Assembly (NCBI RefSeq): GCF_013314895.1
Contig: NZ_JABTYE010000003.1
Location: 62,001 to 126,000, forward strand
From: Cupriavidus gilardii
GTDB lineage: Bacteria > Pseudomonadota > Gammaproteobacteria > Burkholderiales > Burkholderiaceae
Direction: 5' to 3'
DNA length: 64,000 bases
The translations under genes were made by a program, and so were the position numbers. The notes under the pieces were generated by a model. That model saw only the letters and a program-made list of their open reading frames with translations. It had not been told where the DNA came from and did not search any database. Positions 34,378-44,220 of the stretch are shown piece by piece (within the stretch, counting starts at the first letter, position 1; each line of letters opens with the position of its first letter).

Positions 34378-34488
34378 CGCCCGGCCGTACCGTTGAATTG
34401 CCGCGAACGGTGGCTTGAAGACATTCGACTGGTTGGCCGCCGGGCGCAAAAATATACTGCTCCGCGATCGAATCGACGCGGAGACCCC

Positions 34489-35655
34489 ATGCTGCACAAG
34501 GCCCTGTCCGGCATCAAGGTGCTGGACCTGTCCCGAATCCTTGCCGGGCCCTGGTGTACCCAGAATCTGGCCGACCTCGGCGCCGAGGTCACCAAGATCG
34601 AGCATCCGGAGCGCGGCGACGATACGCGCGGCTGGGGTCCGCCCTATCTGCAGTCGGCCGATGGCAGCGAACGGATGTCGGCATACTTCGCCTGCTGCAA
34701 TCGCGGCAAGCGCTCGCTGGCGATCGACTTCACCACCGCCGAGGGCAAGGCCGCCATCCTGGCGCTGGCCGACGAGGCCGACGTGCTGGTCGAGAACTTC
34801 AAGGCCGGCACGCTGCGGCGCTACGGGCTCGACTATGCGAGCCTGCAGGCGCGCAACCCGCGGCTGGTCTACCTGTCGATCACCGGCTTCGGCCAGAGCG
34901 GCCCGATGGCCGACAAGCCCGGCTACGACTACGTGTTCCAGGGCATGGGCGGCCTGATGAGCTATACCGGCCAGCCCGACGGCGAGCCCGGCGAGGGGCC
35001 GCTGCGCACCGGCGTCGCGGTGGTGGACCTGAGCACCGGCATGTATGCCACCTCGGCGGTACTGGCCGCGCTGTTCCAGCGCCAGGCCAGCGGCGTGGGG
35101 CAGCATCTTGACATCGCGCTGCTCGATGTCGCGGTGGCGCTCAACGCCAACCAGGGCGCCAACTATCTGTTCTCGGGGCGCAACCCGCCGCGCAGCGGCA
35201 ATGCGCATCCGAATTGCGCGCCCTACGAGGTCTTCCGCTGCGCGGACGGCCACCTGATCCTGGCGATCGGCAACGATGCGCAGTTCGCGCGCTTCTGCGA
35301 GGTGGCCGGGCTCGCCGACCTGCCGGACGATCCGCGCTATCGCACCAACAGCGCGCGCATCGCCAATCTGCCGGCATTGCGCGCCTTGCTGGCGCAGGTA
35401 TTCGCGACCCGCCCGCGCCGGCAGTGGACCGATGCCTTCGATGCGGCCGGCGTGCCATGGGGACCGATCCATTCGATCGAAGAAGTCTTCGCGCATCCGC
35501 AGGTCCGGCACCGCGGCCTGCTGCAGTACGCCGAGCATCCGGCGCTCGGCCGCATTCCGATGGTGCGCAATCCGATGGTGCGCAATCCGATGCTGCCGGA
35601 CGCGCTTGCCGCCTCGCCCGCCGCACCGCCGCTGCTCGGCGAGCACGGCAGCTGA
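34489..35655 (+). CDS. CaiB/BaiF family III CoA-transferase
   Basis: The 388-residue enzyme belongs to the family III CoA-transferases (formyl-CoA:oxalate, carnitine, succinyl-CoA types). N-terminal signature: GIKVLDLSRILAGPWCTQNLADLGAEVTKIEHPERGDDTR. The catalytic aspartate region is DKPGYDYVFQGMGGLMSYTG. The start at ATG 34489 replaces an upstream in-frame ATG that lacks a site. Near the C-terminus the usual IPMVRNP motif is doubled (MVRNPMVRNP), the trace of a 15-bp tandem duplication at about 35563-35592. It leads an operon with a Bug protein and an enoyl-CoA hydratase, pointing to import and CoA activation of an organic acid. Confidence 0.9.
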   Translation: MLHKALSGIKVLDLSRILAGPWCTQNLADLGAEVTKIEHPERGDDTRGWGPPYLQSADGSERMSAYFACCNRGKRSLAIDFTTAEGKAAILALADEADVLVENFKAGTLRRYGLDYASLQARNPRLVYLSITGFGQSGPMADKPGYDYVFQGMGGLMSYTGQPDGEPGEGPLRTGVAVVDLSTGMYATSAVLAALFQRQASGVGQHLDIALLDVAVALNANQGANYLFSGRNPPRSGNAHPNCAPYEVFRCADGHLILAIGNDAQFARFCEVAGLADLPDDPRYRTNSARIANLPALRALLAQVFATRPRRQWTDAFDAAGVPWGPIHSIEEVFAHPQVRHRGLLQYAEHPALGRIPMVRNPMVRNPMLPDALAASPAAPPLLGEHGS

Positions 35656-35694
35656 TTCTTTCCTTCCCATACCGACATCCACGAGGAGACACCC

Positions 35695-36705
35695 TTGAAA
35701 CATCCGCACCGCGCTCCGGCGCGCAAGTCCCGCCCGCCGATCTGTGCCATGCTCGCCGCGCTGATCGCCACGGCCGCCATCGCCACGCACGCGCATGCCG
35801 ACAGCTTTCCCAACGAGCCGATCAAGCTGATCGTGCCCTACGCGGCCGGCGGCACCACCGACATCCTGGCGCGGATCGTCGGCACGAAAATGGGTGCGAT
35901 CCTGGCGCAGCCGGTGGTGGTCGAAAACCGGCCGGGCGCGGGCGGCGCGGTCGGCAGCGCCTATGCGGCCAAGCAGCCGGCCGACGGCTACACGCTGGTG
36001 ATGGAGGTCGAGAGCTCGCACGCCGTCAATCCGAACGTCTACGTGAAAACGCCGTACGACCCGGTCAAGGACTTCGCGCCGATCAGCAACCTGGCCGACG
36101 TGCCCAACGTGCTGGTGGTCAATCCGTCGTTCCCGGCGACCGACGTGGCCTCGTTCATCAAGCTGCTGAAGGCGAACCCCGGCAAGTACTCGTTCGGCTC
36201 CTCCGGCAACGGCGGCCTGAGCCACATGAACGGCGAGCTGTTCATGAGCGAGACCGGCACGCGCATGCTGCATGTCCCCTACAAGGGCCTGGGACCGGCG
36301 CTGAACGACGCGGTGGCCGGCCAGATCCAGGTGGTGTTCGACAATATTCCGTCGTCCTCGGGCCTGATCCAGGGCAAGCGCCTGAAGCCGCTGGCGGTGG
36401 CCGCGAAGCAGCGGCTCAAGCTGCTGCCCGATGTGCCGACCTACGCGGAGGCCGGGCTGCCGGCGATGAACAATCCGTCGTGGTTCGGCCTCGGCGCGCC
36501 GGCCGGCACGCCCGACGCGATCCTCGACAAGCTCAACGATGCGGTGCGCCAGGCGCTGGCCGATCCCGAGGTCATCGCCGCCATCGAGAAGCAGGGCGCG
36601 ATTCCGGCATGGACCTCGCGCAAGGCCTTCGCCGACCTGATCCGCCATCAAAACCAGCACTGGAAGCGCGTCGTCGACAAGATCCAGTTCGCCAGACTGC
36701 AGTGA
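35695..36705 (+). CDS. Bug/TctC-family tripartite tricarboxylate binding protein
   Basis: The 336-residue periplasmic binding protein starts at TTG 35695 behind GAGGAG, giving a signal peptide ending at THAHA-DSFP. Bug-family motifs are PIKLIVPYAAGGTTDILAR, VENRPGAGGAVGS and LPDVPTYAEAGLP. Such proteins are greatly expanded in Bordetella and Cupriavidus, and most lack a dedicated TctAB permease nearby, as here. It lies 39 bp after the CoA-transferase and 7 bp before the hydratase gene, so it probably binds that pathway's substrate. Confidence 0.92.
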   Translation: MKHPHRAPARKSRPPICAMLAALIATAAIATHAHADSFPNEPIKLIVPYAAGGTTDILARIVGTKMGAILAQPVVVENRPGAGGAVGSAYAAKQPADGYTLVMEVESSHAVNPNVYVKTPYDPVKDFAPISNLADVPNVLVVNPSFPATDVASFIKLLKANPGKYSFGSSGNGGLSHMNGELFMSETGTRMLHVPYKGLGPALNDAVAGQIQVVFDNIPSSSGLIQGKRLKPLAVAAKQRLKLLPDVPTYAEAGLPAMNNPSWFGLGAPAGTPDAILDKLNDAVRQALADPEVIAAIEKQGAIPAWTSRKAFADLIRHQNQHWKRVVDKIQFARLQ

Positions 36706-36712
36706 GGACATC

Positions 36713-37507
36713 ATGAACGCCCCCACCCATACGGATGCCGATCCTGGCCGCCACGCCGCCGTCGTCATCGACGCGCGCGGCATTGCCACGCTGACCATCA
36801 GCGAAGCCGGCTCGCTCAATATCCTCGGCACGCCGGTGATCGCCGCGCTGACCGAGGCGGTACGCACGCTCGCCGCCGATCCGCGGGTGCGCGTGCTGAT
36901 CCTGCGCGGCACCGGCGACAAGGGCTTCATCGGCGGCGCCGACATCAAGGAAATGGCCGGACTGACGCGCGACAGTGCCCAGCGCTTCATCACGGGCCTG
37001 CGTGCGCTGTGCGACGCCGTGCGGCACTGCCCGGTGCCGGTGATCGCCCGCATGCCGGGCTGGTGCCTGGGCGGCGGACTGGAGCTGGCGCTGGCCTGCG
37101 ACCTGCGGATCGCCGGCGACAACGCCAACCTGGGCATGCCCGAAGTCAAGGTCGGCATTCCGTCGGTGATTCACGCCGCGCTGATGCCGCGGCTGATCGG
37201 CAATGCCCGCACGGCATGGATGCTGCTGACCGGCGAGCTGTGCGACGCCGCGCAGGCGCTGTCGTGGGGGCTGGTACATCGCGTGGTGCCGCTGGCCGAG
37301 CTCGACGCCGAGGTCGAGCGGGTGGCGCAATTGCTGGCCGGCTTCGGTCCGACGGTGGTGCGCCAGCAGAAACGGCTGCTGCGCCAATGGGAGGATCAGC
37401 CGGTCGATACGGCGATCGCCGACAGCGTCGCCGAATTCGGCAGCGCATTCGATACCGGCGAGCCGCAGCGCTTTATGGCGGAATTTGTCAATCGCAAGCG
37501 ATCCTGA
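36713..37507 (+). CDS. enoyl-CoA hydratase/isomerase family protein
   Basis: The 264-residue crotonase-fold protein has the oxyanion-hole segment GGADIKEMAGL and the core MPGWCLGGGLELALACDLRIAGDNANLGMPEVKVGIPS. Both hydratase glutamates appear present (GGGLELA and MPEVKVG). It begins at ATG 36713, after TGAGGACATC, and closes the operon that starts with the CoA-transferase. A strong terminator follows at 37535. The exact acyl-CoA substrate is unknown; family members also include isomerases and lyases. Confidence 0.88.
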   Translation: MNAPTHTDADPGRHAAVVIDARGIATLTISEAGSLNILGTPVIAALTEAVRTLAADPRVRVLILRGTGDKGFIGGADIKEMAGLTRDSAQRFITGLRALCDAVRHCPVPVIARMPGWCLGGGLELALACDLRIAGDNANLGMPEVKVGIPSVIHAALMPRLIGNARTAWMLLTGELCDAAQALSWGLVHRVVPLAELDAEVERVAQLLAGFGPTVVRQQKRLLRQWEDQPVDTAIADSVAEFGSAFDTGEPQRFMAEFVNRKRS

Positions 37508-37534
37508 TGCGGCAATGGCCGCCAATAGTCCTGA

Positions 37535-37559
37535 AACGCCGGCCCGCCCGGCGTTTTTT
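37535..37559 (+). terminator. intrinsic terminator after the hydratase operon
   Basis: AACGCCGG-CCCGC-CCGGCGTT forms an 8-bp stem followed by TTTTTT. It ends the 34489-37507 transcript. Confidence 0.9.
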
Positions 37560-37669
37560 AATGACCGTTGTTTGCAATGCAGGATTGAAAAAAACCGTAC
37601 AATGCGGCGCCTTTTATTTGTCGGGCACGCTTGATACGAATTAATAAAAATCCAGGGGCAATTCAACGC

Positions 37670-38422
37670 ATGAAAACCGTTCTCTCTCTCACCCTGCTTT
37701 CCACCTGCGCCGCCGCGCTGATCGCCGGCTGCGCCGGCAGCAATGTCAATGGCCTGGTCGATGCCGGCGGCTCGCTGTTCAAGGCCGCCACGCTGTCGGA
37801 CGCCGACGTCAAGACGCTGTCGGAACAGGCCTGCGCCGAATCGGACAAGGAAAACAGGATCGCGCCGGCCAACAGCCCGTACACCAAGCGCCTGACCGCG
37901 ATCATGGCCGGCCTGAAGGACAGCGGCGTGCCGGTCCAGGCGAAGGTCTACCTGACCAAGGACGTCAACGCCTGGGCGATGGCCAACGGCTGCGTGCGCG
38001 TCTACAGCGGCCTGATGGACATGATGAACAACGACGAGGTGCGCGGCGTGCTCGGCCATGAAATCGGCCACGTGGCACTGGGCCACAGCAAGAGCCAGAT
38101 GCAGGTGGCCTACACCGCCGTCGCCGCGCGCGGCGCGCTGGCCGCCAGCGCCAACGGCACGGTGGCCGCGCTGTCGCAATCGCAGCTGGGCGATCTGTCG
38201 GAGAAGCTGATCAATGCGCAGTTCTCGCAGGCGCAGGAAACCGCGGCCGACGATTACTCGTTCGACCTGCTGACGAAGAACAAGGCCAATCGCCAGGGCC
38301 TGGTGACGGCCTTCGAGAAGCTGGCCAAGCTCGATGGCGGCAAGTCGGGCATGTTCGATTCGCATCCGGGCTCGGCCGATCGCGCCAAGCGCATGCAAAG
38401 CCGTCTGGCCAAGGGCAGCTGA
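37670..38422 (+). CDS. loiP: LoiP/YggG-like M48 metalloprotease lipoprotein
   Basis: The 250-residue protein has a lipoprotein signal (MKTVLSLTLLSTCAAALIAG then the lipobox Cys). The zinc motif is HEIGH (VLGHEIGHVALGHSK at about 126-140), with a third ligand region QAQETAADDYSFDLL. It matches E. coli LoiP along its length: KDVNAWAMANGCVRVYSGLMDMM and SQSQLGDLSEKLINAQFSQ. LoiP is an outer-membrane protease linked to low-osmolarity stress. ATG 37670 gives the canonical signal; an AGGGG lies rather far upstream. It has its own terminator at 38460. Confidence 0.92.
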   Translation: MKTVLSLTLLSTCAAALIAGCAGSNVNGLVDAGGSLFKAATLSDADVKTLSEQACAESDKENRIAPANSPYTKRLTAIMAGLKDSGVPVQAKVYLTKDVNAWAMANGCVRVYSGLMDMMNNDEVRGVLGHEIGHVALGHSKSQMQVAYTAVAARGALAASANGTVAALSQSQLGDLSEKLINAQFSQAQETAADDYSFDLLTKNKANRQGLVTAFEKLAKLDGGKSGMFDSHPGSADRAKRMQSRLAKGS

Positions 38423-38459
38423 GGCGCCGCGGGACCTCGATTGACCTGAATCGCCGATC

Positions 38460-38489
38460 GGGCGAAGCGCTTTGGCGCTTCGCCCTTTT
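38460..38489 (+). terminator. intrinsic terminator after loiP
   Basis: GGGCGAAGCGC-TTTG-GCGCTTCGCCC forms an 11-bp perfect stem followed by TTTT. Confidence 0.9.
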
Positions 38490-38558
38490 CGTATCGGCAC
38501 GCTTTGGACGTCTTCACGGACAGGTCAATCCGGTGGTTGGCGACTGCGGTGCAGCTTT

Positions 38559-38588
38559 TTTACAACGTGATTTTCACCTTACTTATAG
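38559..38588 (+). promoter_or_regulatory. candidate porin promoter
   Basis: TTTACA (38559) and TTATAG (38583) are 18 bp apart in an AT-rich stretch that stands out from its surroundings. They lie about 125 bp before the porin GTG at 38714, which implies a long 5' leader. Such leaders are common sRNA targets in porin genes; no sRNA is proposed here. Confidence 0.4.
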
Positions 38589-38713
38589 GTGTCATAAAAG
38601 CAAGCGAAGATCGCCCCCGTTTGCGCCGGCAGGGGTTCACGGGTCGAACCCGCGCCACGCTGCCGGCGGCAGACCTGTTCAGTCTTCCATCACCAGTCAA
38701 AAGAGAACACACC

Positions 38714-39772
38714 GTGAAGAAAGCCCTCCTCGCGCTGGCCGCGACCGCTGCCACCGCCGCCTCCGGCGCAGCGTCCGCCCAAACCAACGTCACGCTGTAC
38801 GGCATCGTCGATGCCGGCATCGAAGTCATCAGCAACGCCCCGAGCGCCGGCGGCGGCGACACCGCCGTGCGCATGAACTCCGGCAACCTGTCGGGCTCGC
38901 GCTGGGGTCTGCGCGGCACCGAGGACCTGGGCGGCGGCCTGAAGGGTCTGTTCGTGCTGGAAAGCGGCTTCGATATCGACACCGGCCGTTCGGCCCAGGG
39001 TGGCCGCCTGTTCGGCCGCGCCGCCTACGTCGGCCTGCAAGGCAACTTCGGCACCATTACGCTGGGCCGTCAGCAAAACGCGCTGTACGACCTGTTCGGC
39101 GCCTTCGACCCGATGGGCGTCGGCCCGCGTTACTCGCTGAACAGCGTCGATTCGGCCTTCAACGGCCGCGCCGACAACAACATCAAGTACACCGGCAAGT
39201 TCGGTGGCCTGACCGCGACCGGCTTCTACAGCTTCGGCCGCGACAACAACGGCGAAGTGCCGGGCGAAGCCAAGGTGGCGCGCCAGTTCGGCGGTGGCCT
39301 GTCGTATGCGGCGGGCGGCTTCTCGATCGGTACCGCCTACGACCAGTACCAGGGCGCCACCATCGCGCTGCAGGACCGCGCAGCCAAGCGCGCGGCGATC
39401 GGTACGGCCTACGAGTTCGGCGCCGCCAAGGTGTTCGCCGGCTATCGCTGGATGCGTGACGAGGGCCTCGGCGCGCTGACCGACACCAGCGTCCGCAGCA
39501 ACCTGTACTGGGCCGGCGCTCGCTACAAGTTCACCCCGGCCTTCAGCCTGACCGGCGCGGCCTACTACGAAGACACCAAGAACACCGGTGCCGATCCGTG
39601 GATGTTCGTGCTGTCCGCCGACTACTCGCTGTCCAAGCGCACCGACGTCTATATGAACGTCGGCTACGTGCGCAACAAGGACGGTTCGGATCTGGGCCTG
39701 AACGGCGCGGGCACCGCCCAGGCCGGCGAGAACCAGACCGGCGTGACGATCGGCATGCGTCACCGCTTCTAA
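38714..39772 (+). CDS. gram-negative general porin (Omp32/OmpC-like)
   Basis: The 352-residue outer-membrane beta-barrel starts at GTG 38714. The signal peptide is [20 protein letters not shown], ending SAQ. The mature N-terminus [15 protein letters not shown] and the C-terminal MRHRF (terminal Phe) are diagnostic for beta-proteobacterial trimeric porins. The motif [25 protein letters not shown] is conserved. Its codon use is highly biased, with a strong terminator after it, consistent with high expression. Substrate preference (usually anions or small organics) cannot be read from sequence. Confidence 0.95.
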   Translation: MKKALLALAATAATAASGAASAQTNVTLYGIVDAGIEVISNAPSAGGGDTAVRMNSGNLSGSRWGLRGTEDLGGGLKGLFVLESGFDIDTGRSAQGGRLFGRAAYVGLQGNFGTITLGRQQNALYDLFGAFDPMGVGPRYSLNSVDSAFNGRADNNIKYTGKFGGLTATGFYSFGRDNNGEVPGEAKVARQFGGGLSYAAGGFSIGTAYDQYQGATIALQDRAAKRAAIGTAYEFGAAKVFAGYRWMRDEGLGALTDTSVRSNLYWAGARYKFTPAFSLTGAAYYEDTKNTGADPWMFVLSADYSLSKRTDVYMNVGYVRNKDGSDLGLNGAGTAQAGENQTGVTIGMRHRF

Positions 39773-39881
39773 GCCAGTCTGCTGGCGCCCGCAAGCGCGG
39801 GCATGCGGCGGCGCCAGCCACAGCGCGCCGCCGCGCGAACGATCATATCGACCTTGTCTTCTTCATGGGTGCAAGGACGTT

Positions 39882-39909
39882 GGGCCGGTAGTCCTACCGG
39901 CCCCTTTTT
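39882..39909 (+). terminator. intrinsic terminator downstream of the porin gene
   Basis: GGGCCGGTAG-TC-CTACCGGCCC forms a 10-bp stem followed by CTTTTT. It lies 110 bp after the porin stop and before fdxA. Confidence 0.88.
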
Positions 39910-40049
39910 ATTGGCGCCCGTCGAAGGCCGTACCGCGGCCTGGCTTGAAGATTTTTGATGGTGTCGCACAAACCGGCGCCGGCACGGCGGCCGCCTTGCG
40001 CGCTAGCATCGGGGCTTTCGTTGTCCCGCTGTCCCTGTCGCATTGCCCC

Positions 40050-40382
40050 ATGACGTTTGTCGTAACGGATGCCTGCATCCAGTGCCGCTATACCGATTGC
40101 GTCGAGGTTTGCCCAATGTCGTGTTTCCACGAAGGGCCGAATTTCCTCGTGATCGATCCCGACGAATGCATCGATTGCTCGATGTGCGTGCCCGAATGCC
40201 CAGTGGGTGCGATCTATTCCGAAGAAAATCTTCCCGACGACCAGCGCCATTTCATTGCCATCAATGCCGAATTGGCGCGCAAGCCGGAATGGAAACCGCT
40301 GTTGCGGGCCAAGGGGCCGTTGCCGGAGCACGAGGCTTGGGCCAGGGTCCAGGGCAAGCTCGACAAGCTGATTCGCGATTGA
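40050..40382 (+). CDS. fdxA: 7Fe ferredoxin (FdxA type)
   Basis: The 110-residue protein starts [20 protein letters not shown] and carries two cluster motifs. The first is [14 protein letters not shown], which together with a later Cys binds a 3Fe-4S cluster. The second is [12 protein letters not shown], binding 4Fe-4[16 protein letters not shown] is near-universal in proteobacterial FdxA. It carries electrons in the cytoplasm for unspecified partners. ATG 40050 matches family N-termini, although no Shine-Dalgarno sequence precedes it. Confidence 0.93.
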   Translation: MTFVVTDACIQCRYTDCVEVCPMSCFHEGPNFLVIDPDECIDCSMCVPECPVGAIYSEENLPDDQRHFIAINAELARKPEWKPLLRAKGPLPEHEAWARVQGKLDKLIRD

Positions 40383-40416
40383 GGGATTGCCGCCGGCCGT
40401 CATGGCAAGAACAGGC

Positions 40417-40445
40417 AAAAAAAGATGGGCCCGCGGGCCCATCTT
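40417..40445 (-). terminator. bidirectional terminator between fdxA and the small lipoprotein gene
   Basis: AAGATGGGCCCG-CGGGCCCATCTT is a 12-bp perfect palindrome (40422-40445). On the minus strand the stem is followed by seven T, ending the convergent gene at 40486. On the plus strand only TT follows. Confidence 0.85.
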
Positions 40446-40485
40446 CACGGTGGCGGTCGGCTCATCGCCAACCGGGTCGCCGCGA

Positions 40486-40659
40486 TCAGCAGCGGCCCTT
40501 CTTCGCCTGTCCCGGCGGGCAGTGGTACGGGCCGGGGCCCGGGTCCACCACGACTGCACCCGGCGTGACGACCGCACCGTGCGGGGTATAGACCGCGCAG
40601 CCGCCGAGCAGCGTGCCGGCGCCGATCAGCAGCGCGCAAATTCCTTTCATTGCCTTCAT
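40486..40659 (-). CDS. small lipoprotein
   Basis: The 57-residue product starts at ATG 40659 behind CAGGAAAA. MKAMKGICALLIGAGTLLGG leads to a lipobox Cys (LLGGC). The short mature part is Val/Pro/Gly-rich (AVYTPHGAVVTPGAVVVDPG) and ends PYHCPPGQAKKGRC, with two more cysteines. The YTPxG...PG.YHCPPGQAKKGRC pattern looks like small osmotic- or envelope-type lipoproteins, but I cannot name the family. It is 37 bp downstream of the DUF4382 gene and may be co-transcribed. Confidence 0.72.
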   Translation of the reverse strand: MKAMKGICALLIGAGTLLGGCAVYTPHGAVVTPGAVVVDPGPGPYHCPPGQAKKGRC

Positions 40660-40696
40660 TGCGTTTTCCTGGTTTTTTCGTTGGGGGTTCGTTGCA

Positions 40697-41869
40697 TCAG
40701 AACTGGAAGTTCGCCGTCGCATCGGCCGCGGAAACGTCGCGGTCGGTGCTCAGCGTGGCCCCAGTGATCGAAGTCGCCGTGACAGTGTACTTGCCTGCCG
40801 CTGCCGTATCGGCAGCAAGCGCGATCGGCAGCGTCTGCTGATACGTGCCCACCAGCGGCGCCGCAGCCGGCACGTTCAGCTGATAGGCGCCGGTATCGAA
40901 GTTCGCATTGGCGACCGCCACCTCGATCGGCGCGCCGGCGACGGTCTGCTTCGCCTGCACGAAGGCCTGTGCGGAGGCGGGCAGCACCGAGCCGGTGATC
41001 CGGCGCATTGGCGAGGCCGGCAGCGTGATGGGCGCGGCCGAGGTCGACACCGTGGTGGTGGTCTGCGCGGTGACCGGCACGTTCTGGATCACGCCGGTCG
41101 CACGATCGTTCTGCACCACCACCACGCTGTAATTGCCGGCATCGCTGCTGCGCAAAAGCGGCGACAGCGTGAAGGCGCCATTGCTGTCGGCCAGCGTCCC
41201 CTTGATGGTCACGCCATTCTGCTGGGCATAGACCGTTGCGCCCGCCTGTGCGGGCGACACATAGCCCTGGATCGCGCCGCTGACCACCAGCGGCACGGCG
41301 GTCACCACGGGCTTGAGCGCATAGGAGCCGTTGCCGCGCTGAACGATCGACCGGCAGGCATCGAAGTCGAGCACCAGGTCGACCAGCGTGTCGGGCTGCA
41401 CGGTGAACGGACGAATGATCTTGTAACCGCTCTGTGTCGCGCTCGGCGTATCGAGCGGCTGTTCGGTGCCGCCGGTCGGCACCACCGAATTGGCGAGCGA
41501 ATTGCCGGTATTGCGGTCGAGCACGAGCCGGATCTGCTGATACTGGCCCGCCGGCAGCACGGTCTGGCCCAGCTTGGTCAGCGTGCCGTTCTGCAGCGAC
41601 AGCAGATCGATACGGCGGGAAGGGTTGACGTCGATCTCGGCCCAGCCACCCGCGCCATCTTCGGCATTGGCGCTGGTATGGACGCGGATCTTGTCGACGG
41701 TGACGAAGACATGATCGAAGCCGCAGGCCGGCGCGTCGGTCATCGATACGCTGAGCGTACCTTTGCCGCCATCGCCATCGTCATCGCCGCCGCCACCGCA
41801 GCCGGCCAGGATTGCGGCCGACGCGGCCACGCCGAACGCCAGCCCCCGGTATTTGAAATTCGTTCTCAT
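40697..41869 (-). CDS. DUF4382 domain lipoprotein
   Basis: The 390-residue protein has a lipoprotein signal (FGVAASAAILAGC) followed by a Gly/Asp-rich linker. The DUF4382 domain occupies about residues 35-190 (GTLSVSMTDAPACGFDHVFVTVDKIRVH, RIDLLSLQNGTLTKLGQTVLPAGQYQQIRLVLD). Carboxypeptidase-regulatory-like beta-sandwich segments follow (GAIQGYVSPAQAGATVYAQ, GAFTLSPL). It is probably on the cell surface or in the periplasm, with unknown function. ATG 41869 follows AAGGAG. Confidence 0.85.
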   Translation of the reverse strand: MRTNFKYRGLAFGVAASAAILAGCGGGGDDDGDGGKGTLSVSMTDAPACGFDHVFVTVDKIRVHTSANAEDGAGGWAEIDVNPSRRIDLLSLQNGTLTKLGQTVLPAGQYQQIRLVLDRNTGNSLANSVVPTGGTEQPLDTPSATQSGYKIIRPFTVQPDTLVDLVLDFDACRSIVQRGNGSYALKPVVTAVPLVVSGAIQGYVSPAQAGATVYAQQNGVTIKGTLADSNGAFTLSPLLRSSDAGNYSVVVVQNDRATGVIQNVPVTAQTTTTVSTSAAPITLPASPMRRITGSVLPASAQAFVQAKQTVAGAPIEVAVANANFDTGAYQLNVPAAAPLVGTYQQTLPIALAADTAAAGKYTVTATSITGATLSTDRDVSAADATANFQF

Positions 41870-42033
41870 TTCCCTCTCCTTCACTCCTTATTGGGAATCT
41901 TGAGCATAATTTCCCGTCGCTCCGGAAAGGCGTGACATATTGTAAGAGCTGAAACACGGCCCGCTTTCTGCGAACTCCATTGCATTCTTCGCGGCACGGA
42001 ATTAACGGAGCAATTACCGCAATACCGGCTTCA

Positions 42034-42092
42034 GAAAGCCGTTCTCAGAACGGCGGGACTTGGAACGCCGGTCTCAAAACGCCGGTCTCAGA
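42034..42092. repeat. short 14-15 bp tandem repeats at the 3' end of the TonB receptor gene
   Basis: AACGCCGGTCTCAA (42064) and AACGCCGGTCTCAG (42078) are adjacent. Two more degenerate units precede them from about 42034. They abut the stop codon of pqqU (42088), and the gap up to 41869 has nothing else I can identify. Confidence 0.7.
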
Positions 42093-44220
42093 ACGCATAC
42101 GACAGCGATATCCCCGCAAAGGCATTGCGCCCCGCCGCCGGCTCGAAATATCGCCCATTACCATCGTTGACGATCACCGATCCCGCATAGCGGCGGTCGA
42201 ACAGATTGTCGATGCGCGCAAAGGCATTGACGGTCCAGCGGCCGAAGGGCATTGCGTAGCTCGCCTGGATGCCGGTCACTAAATAGCCGGGCGCGCGGTC
42301 GCTGTTGCGATCGTCTACCGGGACCGCGCTCAGATAGCGCACGTCGATGCCGGCGCGCCAGCCGCGCGGCGGAGCCCATCCCAGCGCGCCATAGAAGGCG
42401 TGGCGGGCGGTGCCGGGAAGGCGGTTGCCGGCGACGATGCCGGGCGGCACCGTGTCGCGGAAGGTCGCGTCGAGAAAGCTGTAGGCCAGTTGCGCCTGCC
42501 AATGCCGATGCAGCACGCCGCTCCAGCCGAGTTCCAGGCCCTGGCGCAGTGTGCGGCCGGCATTGCGATAGCTGGCGCGGCCGCCGCTGCTGGTGGCGGT
42601 GACGATCTCCTGATCGGTGCGGGTCTGGAACAGCGCGGCGGTCAGCAGGCCGCCGGCCAGCTTCTGCTTGGCGCCGACTTCGACCGACGTGCTGGTGGCC
42701 GGGCGCAGCGCGAAATTGAGGCCGGCCGCGCCGTCCGGGCGATACGAGATTTCGTTGAGCGTCGGCGTTTCGAAGCCGCGTCCGGCGGTGGCATACAGAT
42801 TCAGCGAGTCGCCGACGCGATAGCGTACCGCCCCGACCGGCAACCACTTGTCGTAACGCACCGAGCCGCTGTCGTCGCCATTGGCGCCGACGATATAGCG
42901 GTCGCTCGACGAAAAGCGCACGGTGCTGTGGCGCAGGCCCGCTTCGACGGTCCAGCGCGGGGTCAAGTCCAGCGAAGCCTGCAGATACTGATCGAAGTTC
43001 CAGACCGTGTTGCGTTCGTCGCGCCGCAGGCGACCCTGTTCGCCGAGCACGGGCTGCTCGGCGCTGCCAATGAAGTTCTCGTAGCCGCGGCGCGTTTCCT
43101 CCATCGTGTCGTAGGCCAGTCCCGCAATCAGCGTCAACGGCATGTGGCCGACCTGCGCATGGTGCGTCCAGCGCAGGTCCGCCCCGCCGTAGTCGCGGGC
43201 CAGGTCGATGACACCGCCGGCCGACAAGGGGCTGCGCTGCGCCGCGGGTGGAATCGACAGGAACTGGCGCGTCTCGCGCTGGCCGTAGTAGACCATCGCC
43301 ATCAGCGTGTTGTTGGCGTCGATCCGGCGCTCGTGGCGCAGGCCGCCTTGCGCCTGCTGCACGGTCTTGCGGGTGTTGAACTGTTCGGCCAGCGGCGCCG
43401 AGCGCGGCGCGGTCTCGAACTGCGCGCGTGTCAGCCCGAGCGGATCCTGCGCGCTCAGATCGACCGCGTTCGCCACCAGCGTCCAGCTGCTGTCGGCATG
43501 GGGACGCCAGGTCAGCCTCGCATTGCCCAGGTTCTTGCGCGCGGCACTGTGGTCGCGATACCCCTCGGTGGTGAAGCGCGATGCGCTGACCAGATAGTCC
43601 AGACCCGGCTCGCCTTCGGCCGGCGCGCCGCTGGCCTTCAGGCCATAGCGCCAGGTGCCGTAGCTGCCGGCGCCGAAGCTGCCTTCGAGCAGCGGCGGGC
43701 GGGCGCCCGGCTCGGTCCAGACCTGGATCACGCCACCGGACGCATTGCCGTACAACGCCGACGCGGGACCGCGCAATACCTCGACGCGATCGATCGAGGC
43801 GATATCGATGTTCGACGTCTGCCCCTGCCCGTCCGGCATCGTCGCGGGAATGCCGTCGACATACAGCCGCAGGCCGCGCACGCCGAAGCTCGAACGGGCG
43901 CCGAAACCGCGGATCGACAACTGCAGGTCCTGCGCATAGTTGTGCCGGTCCTTGACCAGCAGGCCCGGCACGCCGCCGAGCCCCTCGCTCAGATTGATCT
44001 GCGGTCGGCCCTCGCGCAGCGCGCTGCCGGAGACCACGTCGGCCGATGCGGGCGTATCGAATACCGAGGCGTCGATGCGCGTGGCCGTCACCACCACTGG
44101 CGCCAGCGCCCGCTCCGCATCCGAACCCGAATCCGGCGCCGTGGGCGCATCCTGTGCGACGGCCCATCCCGACAGCGGCAGCAACACGGCGGCCGCCCAC
44201 CCCGCTCCACCGCCCCTCAT
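42088..44220 (-). CDS. pqqU: TonB-dependent receptor, PqqU/YncD-type
   Basis: The 710-residue outer-membrane receptor matches E. coli YncD (PqqU), the importer of pyrroloquinoline quinone, across plug and barrel. Shared stretches include [75 protein letters not shown] and [17 protein letters not shown]-like segments near the C-terminus (here [19 protein letters not shown]). The signal peptide is short and begins with GGGAG-rich sequence. The ATG overlaps the stop of the PQQ-type dehydrogenase gene by 4 bp (ATGA), so the two are translationally coupled. That supports PQQ as ligand. Confidence 0.88.
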   Translation of the reverse strand: MRGGGAGWAAAVLLPLSGWAVAQDAPTAPDSGSDAERALAPVVVTATRIDASVFDTPASADVVSGSALREGRPQINLSEGLGGVPGLLVKDRHNYAQDLQLSIRGFGARSSFGVRGLRLYVDGIPATMPDGQGQTSNIDIASIDRVEVLRGPASALYGNASGGVIQVWTEPGARPPLLEGSFGAGSYGTWRYGLKASGAPAEGEPGLDYLVSASRFTTEGYRDHSAARKNLGNARLTWRPHADSSWTLVANAVDLSAQDPLGLTRAQFETAPRSAPLAEQFNTRKTVQQAQGGLRHERRIDANNTLMAMVYYGQRETRQFLSIPPAAQRSPLSAGGVIDLARDYGGADLRWTHHAQVGHMPLTLIAGLAYDTMEETRRGYENFIGSAEQPVLGEQGRLRRDERNTVWNFDQYLQASLDLTPRWTVEAGLRHSTVRFSSSDRYIVGANGDDSGSVRYDKWLPVGAVRYRVGDSLNLYATAGRGFETPTLNEISYRPDGAAGLNFALRPATSTSVEVGAKQKLAGGLLTAALFQTRTDQEIVTATSSGGRASYRNAGRTLRQGLELGWSGVLHRHWQAQLAYSFLDATFRDTVPPGIVAGNRLPGTARHAFYGALGWAPPRGWRAGIDVRYLSAVPVDDRNSDRAPGYLVTGIQASYAMPFGRWTVNAFARIDNLFDRRYAGSVIVNDGNGRYFEPAAGRNAFAGISLSYAF

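Noticed and set aside
33376-37158. 1260-codon minus frame across the LysR, CoA-transferase, Bug and hydratase genes
   Set aside because: Pure antisense shadow. Four well-recognised proteins occupy the other strand.
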